Below are positions 11,880 through 24,063 of a DNA stretch of 64,000 bases, piece after piece; within the stretch, counting starts at the first letter, position 1, and each line of letters begins with the position of its first letter. The notes under the pieces were generated by a model that saw nothing but the letters and a program-made list of their open reading frames with translations, was not told the DNA's origin and ran no database searches. The stretch comes from Macrocystis pyrifera (lineage: Eukaryota; Sar; Phaeophyceae; Laminariales; Laminariaceae), in assembly GCA_031763025.1 (NCBI GenBank), contig JASSKH010000005.1, positions 7,097,966 to 7,161,965 on the forward strand, read 5' to 3'. The position numbers and the translations under genes are program-made.

Positions 11880-12310
11880 GAATCTTCCTAAGGTAGATAT
11901 TTGCTCACTCTGATTGGCCAAGTAAGGGTTACATTGTAAGCGGGTCAATAAACCTATAGTCCATCCAAGCCACATCCTGAGCCGGCCGAATCCGAATCAA
12001 TCTATCAATGGAGTCTTTCCAACAACGAGCACAGGTTCCATACCGGCCGATTGAACCTAGAGTCTCCCCACGCACAGCATCCAACAGTAGTGGATGCCCC
12101 CAGGTAGTGGATCTTGCCAAGGTAAGCTGTTTACGCACTCTTGATTGGCTAAGGAGTGTTTTGTAAGCGGCGCAACCAACCTAGAGTTTTTCCAAGCCAC
12201 AACATCCCGAGCCGGCCAAATCAGCCTAGAGCCTTTCCAAGCACAGCATCCAAGCCGGCCGAATCAACCTAGAGATTTCACAAGCCACAGCATCCAAGTA
12301 CTGGTCACCC
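11880..12310. repeat. Two-level tandem repeat in intron 2
   Basis: A ~225-bp unit occurs twice: the segment around 11890 (GCTCACTCTGATTGGCCAAG) matches that around 12132 (CGCACTCTTGATTGGCTAAG), and both are followed by TTGTAAGCGG. Inside it, a shorter ~45-bp motif recurs five times: GCCGGCCGAATCAACCTAGAG with TTTCCAAGCCACAGCATCC-like continuation. The tract looks like a decaying satellite. Confidence 0.7.
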
Positions 12311-14438
12311 CATAGCGTTCGGGTTAAGGTTTAGGGTTCGGGTGGGGTGGTCGACTTTAGACACCACGGCCAAAAACCCCGGAAATATTCACTATCAGGG
12401 TGCAACCACGGCTCGCATCCAACCCACTGATCACTGGCATAGGATTTTTCATGTCGCAGGGTCGGCTTTCGGCGTCAAGCGCTAAACCTCCGTAAATATT
12501 CACTTCGAATCTCAAGGTGTGACCAAGTCTCTTTTTCTTCAGTTTTTGTTTGCTGCTGCCTAGTGCATCTACAGCAGCAGCAATGCATTAATATTTAATA
12601 GTAGTCGTTTCGATGCGCTCCTGCGTACGGCGCTGTTCGTAACCTGCTGCGCAAAGCTTGAGTGTTGGAATTTTATTGGTGTGGATATGAACGCGAAAAC
12701 GAAAAATCGACGAAAAGTCGAAAAATCTAATGTAGAAAAGATGATACTTTCGAATGTTTTCAATAATATGGCCAGGCGTTTTCCAAAAAAGAGGGAAAAA
12801 TCAGTTCGTTTCCCCGGGTCTTGCCGTCGAGGCGCGTCAATGCCCTGACGCCGTCTGTCGAGGGGTAGAAGTACATGCTCCCGACATTTCTGCTGGACAC
12901 TGGACTAATTAGTTGCAAAACCGTGCCCAACGTGGTCAGAGTAAATAGATGCAGTCAGCTGTGAAAATTGGGTGATACCAGGTATATGACACGTGGGCAC
13001 ATCGGTCACCTTGCGTGTTCTACAACCCCGTTCCTCTCTCGAAGTAGTGTGTTGGTGGTGGTGATGGCGGTGGTGATGGGCCCACATTGTTCGTATCAAC
13101 GGTAGGTCATTGCCACAACAATAAAGCTCGTGGTCACGAACCTAGCCAGGAGCCTACAGGATATTTACTACCGCCGTAGTACCTGATTTTCGCCTTACAT
13201 GTATGTTTTCATAGGAAAACAAGGGGTTGGACATCTCGACTAAGGGGTGAGATTTAAATCACGACGGCGGGGGCCTTTGGGGAGCTATCCCAGAGTTCCA
13301 GCACACCAACCAACTCCCACAGACCAAGCGCGCAAGGACGGCGAACCAGTGTCTCGTGGTGAACAAACCTTAACCTTATATTGTAGGTGTGTATCACGTC
13401 AAGTCCCGCCGGTGCAGCTCCCACAACCCTAAAAGACCGGCACCTAATGTAACCCAAACCCTGACCCCAACCCTGCCGCTCGCTCCAACCCGAAAGGCAA
13501 GGCCTGAAACTGGGGGTGGCTCGTGGATGCCCTTGTGTTCGTGATTTTAATCTGGCATCTACGTACGCAGGTTCTGCACATGATTTTCCGGAAAAACGAA
13601 CCAAACGTAAATTCAACAAGAGACGAGATGCGTACGTACATGGCATGTGCGACGAATTTCGTGATGCATGACATGTCACTACGCATACACGTCCAACTTC
13701 GAGTTGTTGTTGTTCTCGCGTTGACACATCTACTGTTCACGAGTAGTACCCGCCACACCACACCCTGTACTCATCCACCCATCCACTTTACCCGCCCATC
13801 CTCCCACCTCATCCCCGACCTACCCATACACCCACCCCGCCGCACCCACCCGCTATTCGTTTGCCCACCTGCATCTGCATGGAACCACTAACGAGTACTG
13901 CTGTTGCGTACGTCACCCTGTTTGAGAAACGAGAGGGGAGTACGACGACATAGCGACGATTTTTTTTTGACGATTATTTGTGAGTACAGAAGTTCGTGGT
14001 ACAGCAGCATCGGCCGTATAGAGCGGCACGGGCTGCTGGGTTGAGGGTTTAGAAACAGAACTTACAGCAGCAGTAGTGCAAAAAAGTACACTACTGCTGC
14101 AGTGTAGCGGTGCAATGCAAGGAGTTGTGACACTCACTCACGCACGCACGCAGGTTGTTGTGCTGCTCGTACTCGTACCTCCGCTGCACGCTAGCTTTTC
14201 ATCAGGAGACCGTCGACGAATTTGACAACCGCGCTCGTTTTATCGTAACGAATCGCTCGCTTTGGTGCGTTCTCCTTTATCACCTGTCTAGAGCGTGGAG
14301 TCCGCACACGGGGGGTGGGATCGTTTTTCTTTGTTCTTGTCTTGAGCGCTCGAGTTTTTCCCAGCACGGGAAAGTTTTCCAGTTACCGGAAGGACGGCGT
14401 TTTCGTCTGTTCGAGAGGCCTTCCGGAAACGTACAGTA

Positions 14439-14546
14439 TTACGGGGGGCCATAGTAAATAGGACCAAATATTGTTGGTAAAAAACAAAGCTAAATATATA
14501 GGTTTTTGTGTGTACCGCAGGTCCTATATACTATGGCCCCCCGTAA
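14439..14546. mobile_element. MITE copy 5
   Basis: Both ends are intact (TTACGGGGGG and CCCCCCGTAA) with TA on each side (14437-14438, 14547-14548). It lies immediately upstream of a foldback element at 14578. Confidence 0.92.
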
Positions 14547-14577
14547 TAGTGTTCGGCTTTTGGCACCCTTAACCCGT

Positions 14578-14660
14578 TCAGTACGGCAGTCCCGCGTGCG
14601 GGGACAAACCAGTCAAACTGTTGAGTAGTTTCGCCCCCGTATCAGGACTGCGGTACTAAA
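14578..14660. repeat. Foldback element, diverged
   Basis: Arms GGCAGTCCCGCGTGCGGGGA and CCCCCGTATCAGGACTGCGG flank a loop with CAAACTGTTGAGTAG. The complementarity has decayed compared with the copy at 17698. Confidence 0.6.
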
Positions 14661-15508
14661 CTAAACGAGTTGACGTTGTGGAGAAAACTGGCGCCGATAA
14701 ACGATCGAACCCCTCGCACCCCCGTGCGATAGGCCCCAGAAGGATGGATGCCTGTACTACCTGGTACCATGATACGTATTGTTTTTTACGTACGTACCAG
14801 GGTCCATTCCAGGTATATATCCTACATCAGTGCTGTTTGGAGTGCTGCGTCTGCGTCGAGCGCCGCCATTTTTAGGGAAAAAAGCGACACGCCTTTTGAT
14901 AATGGGGTGCTGCCGGGACGGCTTCCGGTACATGGCATACGTGAAGTGTATGTATATACCTGGTATGGTGTACCAGGTTGTTCTTGGGATTGATATGTTT
15001 TGTGCCGTTCATGGAAGCGAAACCAAGGAGAAACCCGGAGGCGCACACGCACAGCTTGAAAGTGGGCGGAGGACTCCCCTGAATAGCGATTTGCGTGTGT
15101 GTTACACCGTGCTGCGAGTAGCGAGTGATGCGCCAAACGCGTGATGCTGAGCACGAAAGAGCGCACGCCACAAAGGTGGTGCCTGAAGCCTGAGGTATTC
15201 GAGGGTAATTGAGACGATTGGTTCACTTCACTACCACTGCTGTCGAGCAAGGAAGGCGATTCCGGTCAGCATGGACATTGTTATCGGACAAGGTGTAGAT
15301 AGCGTGAGTGTCAACAACCGAAAACATGACGTAGTGACAAGAAAATCTAGAGCACGAAAAACAAAAGCGTTAAACGATGTTGCCAACAACAAAAAAACTA
15401 CGAAAACTAGAGCTCAGTAGATGTTGTACCTCCCGGTTCTCCTGGCCCTACCCCCCTCCAGTTCCCAAGGGTAAAGCCCTCCTCCCCAAAACACTTCGGA
15501 AAGTATAA

Positions 15509-15663
15509 GAATACGGGGGACCATAGTTAACAGGACCCGCGGTACATACAAAAACCTATATATTTACCTATTTTTACTAACAATATTTGGTCCTATTTAC
15601 TATGTAATATTTACCTATTTTTACTAACAATATTTGGTTATATTTACTATGGTCCCCCGTGAT
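15509..15663. mobile_element. MITE copy 6 with internal duplication
   Basis: The right part, containing ATTTACCTATTTTTACTAAC and AATATTTGG with TATTTACTATG, is present twice in tandem. The element is therefore ~155 bp instead of ~105. Its ends are ATACGGGGGACC and GGTCCCCCGTGATA. Confidence 0.85.
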
Positions 15664-15725
15664 AGCGTCGAACGACAACCCGCCGTCCATACATTCGTTC
15701 TGCCCACGTCTGACCCAGTATGATA

Positions 15726-15831
15726 TTACGGGGGACCATAGTAAATAGGACCAAATATTGTTTGGTAAAAATAGTTAAATGTATAGGTTTTTGTGTGTAC
15801 CGCAAGTCCTATTTACTATGGCCCTCCGTAA
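15726..15831. mobile_element. MITE copy 7
   Basis: The ends are TTACGGGGGACCATAG and CTATGGCCCTCCGTAA, flanked by TA on both sides. It lies only 62 bp from copy 6. Confidence 0.92.
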
Positions 15832-16289
15832 TAGCGACATAGCGACGTTTTTTTTTTTCACCAGGGTAGACGTAGGGACGGTGGGAAGGAAGTGGGACAA
15901 GAGCGGTCTCAACCTTTACCAAACGTATGTACAAACAGTACAGTAACGGTGGGAACGCACGGCAATACAGCAGTAGTATATACACGAGTACATGGTGTGA
16001 GAAGGGCAATACCCTGTGAAGAAATGAAAGAGCGTGGAATTCGCACAAGGGGGAGGGAGGCGGGGGGATGCGATCTTTTTCGGGCGCTCTGTTTTTTTCT
16101 CGACAATGACCGGTGGTTTGTAAGGGTGCTGGACAAGTCGGGTCGGATGTTGTGTTTTCGGAGGGCTCTTTCCTCGACCAGCATCTTTCCGAAAACACAC
16201 ACTTGTGTGTGCGTTTTTTTTTTTTCTTGACAACCTTCTTAGCCTTCCCGTTCCGGAAAGGTGGGAGCGCTGAGAAACGATCGCACCCT

Positions 16290-16435
16290 TGCGCGAACTC
16301 AACGGTCTTCACTTTCGGTACGTAAACCGAAAACGGCTACGATTTGTTTTTGGCCAGCACCCCTTCGCGAATTCAACGGTCATTATTTACGGTATACCTA
16401 AAGCGGGTACGATTTCTTTTTTGGCCAATGGCGTG
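16290..16435. repeat. Direct repeat, ~72-bp unit x2
   Basis: CGCGAACTCAACGGTC...GCTACGATTTGTTTTTGGCCA is followed by CGCGAATTCAACGGTC...GGTACGATTTCTTTTTTGGCCA. The two copies differ in the middle. A weaker relative (CCAACGGTACGATTTCGTC) is near 17089. Confidence 0.65.
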
Positions 16436-17496
16436 CGTGGCTCTTGGGCTCGTAGGGTTGATTTTTTTTTCCTGATTCCAGGTTGTACCCCGTTTTTTCC
16501 ACTCCAAATGGACCGCCGTGTACTCGTTGAAGTGTATATATACGTAACCCGTTTTTTTTATTTGTTGCCCACTTTAAGATTTGCCGTGTCGCCAACTTCT
16601 TTCGTTGTTCCGTTGTCACATTTTGGTCATGCACCAGGTATGTGCGCGCGCTGTTCTTAATAGTTTGATATACCGCTAACGTTATAATATGTGCATGGTC
16701 CATCCATCCAGGCCAATTCCGAAAAAAAAAATTCTACCCGAAGTACGCGCTTCACCTGGCAGGCGGGGGTCATTGCTCAGAAATCTGAAGGCATCGTTTT
16801 TACGATGCCTGTTCCGGGGCGGGGCTTTCTTCGCAGCAGACGTTTTATTTTTATTTTTATTTCCAAGTCTTGCTCCGCTTTTATGCTGCCGAAACTGAAC
16901 ATACTGGTTCGGCCAGATTCGAGGGGTGCACTTGCTGACAACAAAAGACAAATCCAACGAGAGCTTGGAGAGGTCTCGGGCGTGCGCTCGCTGGAGCGCT
17001 TTCAGAATTTCAAATGGTTATAAATTGATGGAAATGTGAGCTTAAAAACGGAATACGGACCGTAATTTTGTTCGCCCAGGAATGGGAAAACCAACGGTAC
17101 GATTTCGTCATAAGGCGGGCGAGCGATTCCTCTCGTGGGTGCCGACCATGCGCAAGTTTTTATTTTCCAAACAGATGGATAGTCCGGGAGATATCGTAAG
17201 GTTTTCCGAAGTGGCCTTTTTGTCCGTGTTTCGTGGCCAGGGTTGAAAGTTTTACGGGGTTTTTTTTGTCTTTTGTTGCATATTTACTTATTATTAATAG
17301 TGCGTAATCATGGATTTATTTTATAATCTAAAGCCATCCGTTCGTTTTGTCTTGGCAATTACGGATGGATGTATAACTTTTCGTGTCGAATTTTTATTTT
17401 TTTATTTTTTTTATTTTCTTATTAATATTGATAGTACCTTTGACAGTTCAGTATAAAACGCGATTGGGAACATTGTTCTGTATGAACATATACATA

Positions 17497-17602
17497 TTAC
17501 GGGGAACCCTAGTTAATAGGACCTCCGGCATACACAAAAATCTATATATTCACCTATTTTTACTAACAATATTTGGTCCTATTTACTATGGCCCCCCGTA
17601 GT
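17497..17602. mobile_element. MITE copy 8
   Basis: The left end TTACGGGGAACCCTAGTTAA is diverged. The right end is CTATGGCCCCCCGTAGTA. The core matches copies 4 and 11 in sense (CTATATATTCACCTATTTTT). Confidence 0.88.
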
Positions 17603-17697
17603 AGCAGTCCAGACGACAAGAGAGCAAGTGCCATTACCGGTTTCCCCGAGAGGGTATTTCTTTGTTTTCCCTGTCACTTTTTGTTCTCCTCGGAAGC

Positions 17698-17805
17698 CTT
17701 CACCCTTTCACGACTGCAGTCCCGTTTTGGGGACAAACTACTTGATATTAGAGTGGTTCGTCCCCGAAACGGGACTGCGGTCCCAACTCCCAACAGGGTG
17801 AAGGG
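17698..17805. repeat. Foldback element, longest arms
   Basis: The outer arms CCTTCACCCTTT and CAGGGTGAAGG extend the inner palindrome (GACTGCAGTCCCGTTTTGGG / CGAAACGGGACTGCGGTCC). This is the most complete member seen and shows that the family's full inverted repeat is at least 45 bp per arm. Confidence 0.78.
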
Positions 17806-20048
17806 GAGGGGTTTTGGTTGTTTTTTACACTGGCCGTACCCGCATGGGACGAGCCCCCCCCATTGACTAGACAGGAAAACACCCGACAGTTTTTTTTCCC
17901 CGTTTTTTTTCCCGTTTTTTTTTGTGACGTACGCTGCGGGTGTGTATTTCAGCGGCAAGCGGGATGTAGAGACGGGGTCATGTTCAGTGTCCGTTTCTTC
18001 TTTGTTTTTTTCGTTTCCAAAATGTACCCCATGGTACACGGCGGTATTGTCGAGTTTCCTCATTTTTGTTTTCGAAACTTTTCGGTATTGAAAGCCTATT
18101 ATTAATACGTATAAATGTGTACCGCGCAACATGGTATCAATACATACTTGAAGAAAACCACGACATGTAAGCGTACGTACCATATCGTACATACCCTACT
18201 CATGTACGGAATGTGTACGCTCGGGTAACATACGAGTGCTGGTAACCGGGCATGATACGAGACGCGCGTAGCATTATACAAATACGGGATCATTCTGAAT
18301 TGCTTTAGCAACGGGCACCAATCAAACATCATACAGCGAACATCAATCTGACCTGTATTCGTACTGGTACTATATAATACTACTGCTGTACCTCGTACTG
18401 CTGTGTATACCAGGTACCAGGTATTATACGCACTGGTGTTTTTAGCCCTTTTGTACCGATATTTTTATGTTTGCGCCCATTAATACTCTAATAGAGTACA
18501 ACATACAACATGTGTGTCTCTTTTTTGGGCCCATTTTTGTTGCTTCACGTCGCTGCGGTCAGAAGCGGGATCAGTCGCCGTAGATAAGATACTGGTTATA
18601 ATATAGTGCCGTATGTATATAGGTGGTGTTATACAGGAGTGCCAAGTTGCAGCACGCATTGCAATACCATCGTGCGACATGGGCACGGGGCACCGGACTA
18701 TATTGCTAAATTGCTCGTGCGAGGGGTGCCAGAGGTACCGACCGGTACCTGTTGCTCTACTCAGATATTGTTCATAATAATTGGCGCGAACGGAGAGAGT
18801 CACGGCAGTTTTCCCTCTCACTGGTACTATTTCTCGCTCCCCAGAGATAATCGAAGTTCCAATTTTGCATATGTATTATTTTGTCGTACGTAGTTTCGAT
18901 CGATTTATTACCAGTGCGCATTTGATCTTGGCCAATTCTTCGTAGCGCGAGCGGTTTCATTCTGCCTCGAGCAAGAAGGCCCTATCCCTTTCCGCTTTCC
19001 CAACCAACTTTTCCAACCAACTTCGTTTTATTGCGAACAATAATTATTGCGGTTGTAGGCTATGGTTGTGACATACAGCACTACACTATTAATAATATAT
19101 TCCATGATTTTAGGGTGTAAATGTATATATAGACCGACCAACGTCGGCCGTAGCCGTTTTTAGGTTGTCGTTTTTGTGTCGTCTGTCGTTTACCTATCTA
19201 TCTGCTATATAATACGGGAGTGGTCAGTGTTTTTTCGATTGTTGAGAGAATGCAGAATGGAGAACCCCTATTAATTATTGGTAGTACGGCCTATCCTAGA
19301 CTCAAAGTTAAGCAAGGGCCAAGCCCACGCTGGCCCGTAGCCTATACGATGCCTGGTAGGCCTTAAGTTCGAGACAGGGTGTGCGAGAAAAGCACAGGCC
19401 GGACCCCAAAAACAGTATTTTTCGGGTTTCGCTGTTGTTCGAGCATTCAAGGTTGGGGTTTGGGTCAGATATCTGTCTTCCCCCGCACCCCCAAAAAAAA
19501 AACGAAAGAATAGTAAAACTTGAAACCAGTAGTGTAGGTTTTGTACGAACGGACTACAAGTAAATTTTGCTCCTCTTGGGACTGTGATTTTTGCCATTTT
19601 TCTCTCGGAAGCCTCGAGCCTTCGAAGCCGTTGCGTCCTCTTGCCGTGCGGTTGTGTCACGTTTGCGCGCACCATCATCGGTTCGGTTTTTGGATTGTTG
19701 CGTCAGAGAGGATGGATGTGTGTCAACACAACAACCGCAAATCTGAGTGATGAATGCGTTGTGGCTGTTGTTCTTTCTAGCTTGATCACTTGTTCGGTAT
19801 ACAAATATACCTATGATGATGATCCTCAGCCTGATCCGGTCCGTTTTTGGTCGACGGATCTCTCCCGCATCTGACCGTCTTTCCGCGCGGTTTCTTCGCC
19901 GGGGCTTGCCCCCTCCATGCCTGAACCGTCCGGCGTCGGAGGATCCGCCCTCTCAGCGCCGTAGCGCCCGCGCGAAGCCTTGACGTTGAGATCTACGAAG
20001 GAATTTTCCGAAAATCCCTGACCTTTCAGTGGTCTCTCGACAGGGTGT

Positions 20049-20392
20049 TTTTTTTTTTTTTTTTTTTTTTAATCATCACTTTCACTTTCCAGCTTGACTT
20101 GTAGGAGGTTATATCCTCAGCGGTCTTCTTCTGGACAAGCCGTGGTCACCGGTGTCGTCCCTTCTCCCCCCCCCCCCGGTACGTGCCTTCATTTTTATCG
20201 CGCATACTGAAGAGTTCAGTATTCCCACTGCTCCTCGATTTTCATCGATTGTTGCTAACTCACGCTTTCGCAGTTTCCGCTAATCAATTTTTGTGCAAGA
20301 AAAAGTCTTTACGAGTATGCACTCGGTGAGACTTGAACCCACGAAACTGATCATGGTAGGCACGCGGACCACCTACCAAGCCACCGGAGATG
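20049..20392 (-). mobile_element. tRNA-derived SINE, family A, copy 1
   Basis: On the minus strand the head reads CCGGTGGCTTGGTAGGTGG (box A-like), then GTGGGTTCAAGTCTCACCG (box B-like). A body with GATTAGCGGAAACTGC and GTGACCACGGCTTGTCC follows, and it ends in GATGATTAAAA with a ~22-base A tail. Pol III box spacing, body and A tail fit a SINE. A second copy at 40765-41060 shares the whole plan. I found no clear target duplication. Confidence 0.78.
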
Positions 20393-21923
20393 CATTCGCG
20401 TGGTTCTTTCCGGCACGCCCTCTCCGACTTCCGACCCATGGGGAGGGTCAGCTACCCGGCCGGCGTCGCCATTGTGGGGGGCTACGCGGGTGACTGTATC
20501 TGGGACATCGATGGAACGCCCCGATAGCACATGCCACCCAGGCTTAGTTGAGAACTGCCATCCATGAAAAAATGTGCACTATGTGAGAGAAATATAGCAT
20601 GCCACCTGCAGTCAGCAGCACTTATGACGGCCAGCGTTACTTTTGGTGTGTACGCTATCGTACAGCGGCAGCTAGCTGCAGTGGAGCTGTGCTAGGTGGC
20701 CGCGGACATGTACAGCTATACGAAGCAGTCCTGCTACAGCAGCTGCTGCTGCGACGCCGCCTTTCTACGGGGCTGCGCTGTCGGTCATCGTCGTACTCCC
20801 TGAGTTACGAGTAGGAGTTTAGTTACACCGCCTTCTAGCCTTCCGCCGCTTTTCGGTTAATCAGCAAGGAAATCGTCAGCATTCTGCCGCCTTTTCCAAC
20901 GTTCATGGAGTGTGCGGCGCGCGCTCTCAATCTCTTTGCATCGAGTCTCAGCCTCCTCCTCCTCCTCCTCCTCCTCTGCACTATACGCCCATCACGCAAG
21001 CCTGCGACCGGCGGCCTGCGCCGGCGTATCCCCTTGTTGGCACGTATGCTATGATAAAGAGGCATTCCTGCCGGCTGTTGGTGACTGATGGTTACGTATA
21101 CATATATTGATACCGCCGTGTGCACGTAACACGTGTGACACGATAACGTGCCCTGTGGGACGATTTTCCGGGACGGTTTTTGCCAGATCGAGAGGAGCAT
21201 ACACAACGAGAAAGTTCTGGCTTTCGAAAAATCTCGTCGAAATTTATTTCCGTAGACGGTACTTTCTTTCTCCACTCCGGACTAAAAAAATAACTTTGGA
21301 AATCGTACTCCGAGGGATGCGTGGTATCATTTCACACATCTTGCGCGGCATTTATGGGACTAGTTATTGGTTGGGTTACTGGGTGAGGGGAGGGGAGGGG
21401 GTCTGGTGTCTTTGCGGTATTTAAGTTGGTTGCCTTGTTTGTAGGAAGGCTTATTAATGGTTGGTTTCTCATGTTTTTTTGTGTAATATGGAAGTAAAAG
21501 GAAGGCAATTAGCGCATTTTTTGCCTCCCGCGGGCTCTCCTCGGCCGGGGGGGGGAGGGGGGGGGGGGGGGGGGGAAGGTTCGCTTTGCTCGCCTAACTT
21601 GCTGTTAGTCAGTTAGTTGGCTAGCCGACTATTAATAGTGTATGTGCCTGGTGGCCGTGAAATTCAGCGAACTCACAGCCGTCATATTTTTTGTTTGTTT
21701 GTTTAATCCCTCTGGATGTTGCTTACCCTTATGTAGGACACCCCGCCCGAGATGACCACCTAAACAACAATAATTTCGGTGCTATCAGCCGTTTACGAGC
21801 AGCGGGAGCGCTCAGCGGTAGGTGCTGTACGGGCGGGAGGACGTTACGCCCGTGTTCCACCATGTGACTCCGTGCGTTCGTAACTCGGACACTAGTTTGT
21901 ATCACCCCCCCCCCCTCTCTCTA

Positions 21924-22034
21924 TTAGGAGTAGGAACGGTGCTCCGTCTCGAAAGGGATGCGTGGTCAATGGTCAAATGACTAAGGCAAGCAACAAATGA
22001 GTACGCCCCCCCCCCCCCCCCCCCCCCCCCCCCC
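21924..22034 (+). mobile_element. 3' fragment of the non-LTR retrotransposon
   Basis: The segment from CTATTAGGAGTAGGAACGG to CAACAAATGAGTACG is almost identical to the last ~80 bases of the element ending at 27302, then continues in 29 Cs. It is a 5'-truncated copy typical of target-primed retrotransposition. Confidence 0.85.
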
Positions 22035-22179
22035 GCCGCCGCCCAATCGCGCACTGACCGTCGGGGCAAAATCGTTACCTTTTTTTGTTTTCGTCCTTTT
22101 TACCCTCTGGAGCCAGTCGGGGGGCAAGGGGAAGAAAACGACAAACACGAATGACAACTGCAGCATCAGCCGCACCAAG

Positions 22180-22286
22180 CACTACTACCACCACTACTAC
22201 TACTACTACTATTACTACTACTACTATTACTGCTACTGCTACTACTACCACTACTACTACTACTACTGCTACTACTACTACTACTA
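22180..22286. repeat. (TAC)n microsatellite
   Basis: A ~107-base run of ACTACTACT units with occasional CAC, TAT and TGC variants. Reading it in any frame gives only homopolymer-like peptides (Tyr, Thr or Val runs). Confidence 0.9.
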
Positions 22287-22764
22287 ATTCTGTGTCGAGG
22301 CTATGATTCACTTAGGGTCCGAAGTACAAGCAAGGAGTTGTACTCGTCAAGGACATGTACGTTGCCCGCACAGCATTGATATTTCCGATATGCCAACCCG
22401 GAAGTATATGAAAGGCAAGAACGTGTAGGGCTGGAACTATCAATAATTGCGAAAAGCAAGGAGGGGTTTGTTCGTACGGACATGCACGTACGACACCCGC
22501 ACGACATGATGTTTTTTCGGTACTCGCACCGCGTGCGCGCTCGAACTATGCTACGCTCCATGTCCTGGTGGGAAGGCTTGGGGTGCACCACGTACAGCAG
22601 CAGTGACTGCTGTTAATATTGTCCGTCGTGCCAATATTTGTATATACCAGTACGTACGATTGTTTTTCATTGCAGTACCTACAACACTAATTTATTCTGT
22701 TCCGCGCCCTTCCTTCGTAAACGCTATTTATGTATGCTGTACCGCGATTTTTTTTTTTTTCAAG

Positions 22765-22849
22765 ATATACGGCCGAGCTCGGCGAGATGGATGCCCTGGC
22801 GAAGGCTTGCAAACGGACGGGGGAGTCGGAGCAGCACTACGCCAGAAAG
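22765..22849 (+). CDS. BAR/F-BAR-like protein, exon 3
   Basis: The acceptor is an excellent T13 tract ending CAAG and the donor is AAAG/GTGCGA. One base completes the Arg codon left by exon 2, then 28 codons follow: YTAELGEMDALAKACKRTGE and SEQHYARK. The heptad-like spacing and the K..K....E..YARK pattern are typical of the long second helix in BAR/F-BAR domains. It ends in phase 0, matching exon 4. The next intron is 9.5 kb and contains the non-LTR retrotransposon in the same orientation as the gene. Confidence 0.72.
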
Positions 22850-24059
22850 GTGCGATATGTGTGCCTGCTGTTGTTTTGTTTTGGTGTTTTTTTTGCCTTC
22901 CCGACTATTCGGTCATGCTGTGTGCTGTGTACAAGCACATGATTGCAGTCCAACAAACAGAACAAATATTCGTGGTCCTTTCTATTAATAGGACGTATTT
23001 ATATTAATGTACCTGTACTCGTATCGCGAAATCTGACAAAACATTTAAGCCGAGCAAGACTGCTTGCTGTGTGTGCGCACCGAATACCTCTGCTGTACCC
23101 ATGTTTGTGTGCACGGTCTGCATGTTGTGATTTTTGTGGGGGCTTACTTTGTAGAGCTCTACTGCAGTAGACCTACATCTATCTAGACATGAACGTATGT
23201 CCCGTATGTAGTGGTCGTCTGTACTGGTGTTTATAGGTGCTTCTCCAATAGTACTGAACTTTGTGAGAGCTGCAATCAATCGTTATTGTCGTGATTAATT
23301 TTTTATGGCATCCGACAAAGTGCAGGATAATGTTACATCTCCCTTCTATTTTATTGGACTGCAATCCCGTTTTCGGGACGAATTACTTGGAAATAGAGTG
23401 AGACATATGTTGATGTACATCGGTGCAGTACCTAAGGGTTACGACGTGAACGTTCGTCTCTCATAAAAAGCCGCGATAAAAAGAAGACAAATCAAGGAAA
23501 CCGAAAAAGGAAGCCGGGTATACACTTCTGCGTGCTCACAGCAATATACACATCAATTCATCAAAACAAGAACCAGCCAACGCCATGATGCAGGGGCGGA
23601 GGGGGGGGGGGGGGGGGGGGGGGCTCTTCGTGCGTAACCCTCACCGTCTGTTTTCTTTTCTTCTTGTACGTACAAGATTGAGATTTCCCTCCGACTGCTG
23701 TGTCTGAAATGTGTTGCGGGAGGCAGGAAACAAGAACCATACGAAACCTTAAGTACGAGCAATTTTTTTTTTTTTTTTTTTAATGTTTTCAAAGTGTTGC
23801 GGGCTACAGCAAATGTATAATTTGTCGCCTACCCCACCTGTGTTGGCATGCATACGAAATGCTAGGGAATGCACCCTTATCATAGATCTGATGTATACCT
23901 GGTACTATCGTATACCAAGTACGGTACTATCCATCCATCCCATCCATCCTGCAGGAACCCATGATCCCCTACCCCCCTCCCTGGTAATAAATTCGACGAA
24001 AGCATATGGATTAAGATTCCAGGGGAGCGGGGAGCGAAATATTACTTCTAAGGAAACAT
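22850..24059. other. Intron 3 of the BAR-like gene, left part
   Basis: There is no exon here. It contains half a foldback element (23351-23400, GGACTGCAATCCCGTTTTCG with no right arm), a 23-base G-run at 23601-23623 and a T-run at 23764-23780. It ends at CATCCATCC repeats near 23930, next to the retrotransposon's truncated 5' end. Confidence 0.5.
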
Positions 24060-24063
24060 ATAT

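Larger units (their letters stand above)
10753..22764. other. Intron 2 of the BAR-like gene, ~12 kb, filled with repeats
   Basis: No additional exon is supported. The intron contains MITEs, foldback elements, a satellite-like array (11880-12310), a SINE, a retroelement tail with a 29-base C-run, and a TAC microsatellite, each listed separately. T-rich patches are common between 16.8 and 18.1 kb. TACCAGGTA- and CTATTAATAG-type words recur throughout. Confidence 0.5.

Noticed and set aside
19275-19365. 5S rRNA or 5S-derived SINE (AAAGTTAAGCAAGGGCC and GATGCCTGGTAGGCC)
   Set aside because: Only the short AAGTTAAGC and GCCTGG words match. The flanking helices and length do not.
22085-22306. Open frames of Thr, Val or Tyr repeats
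   Set aside because: They are produced by the (TAC)n microsatellite in different frames.
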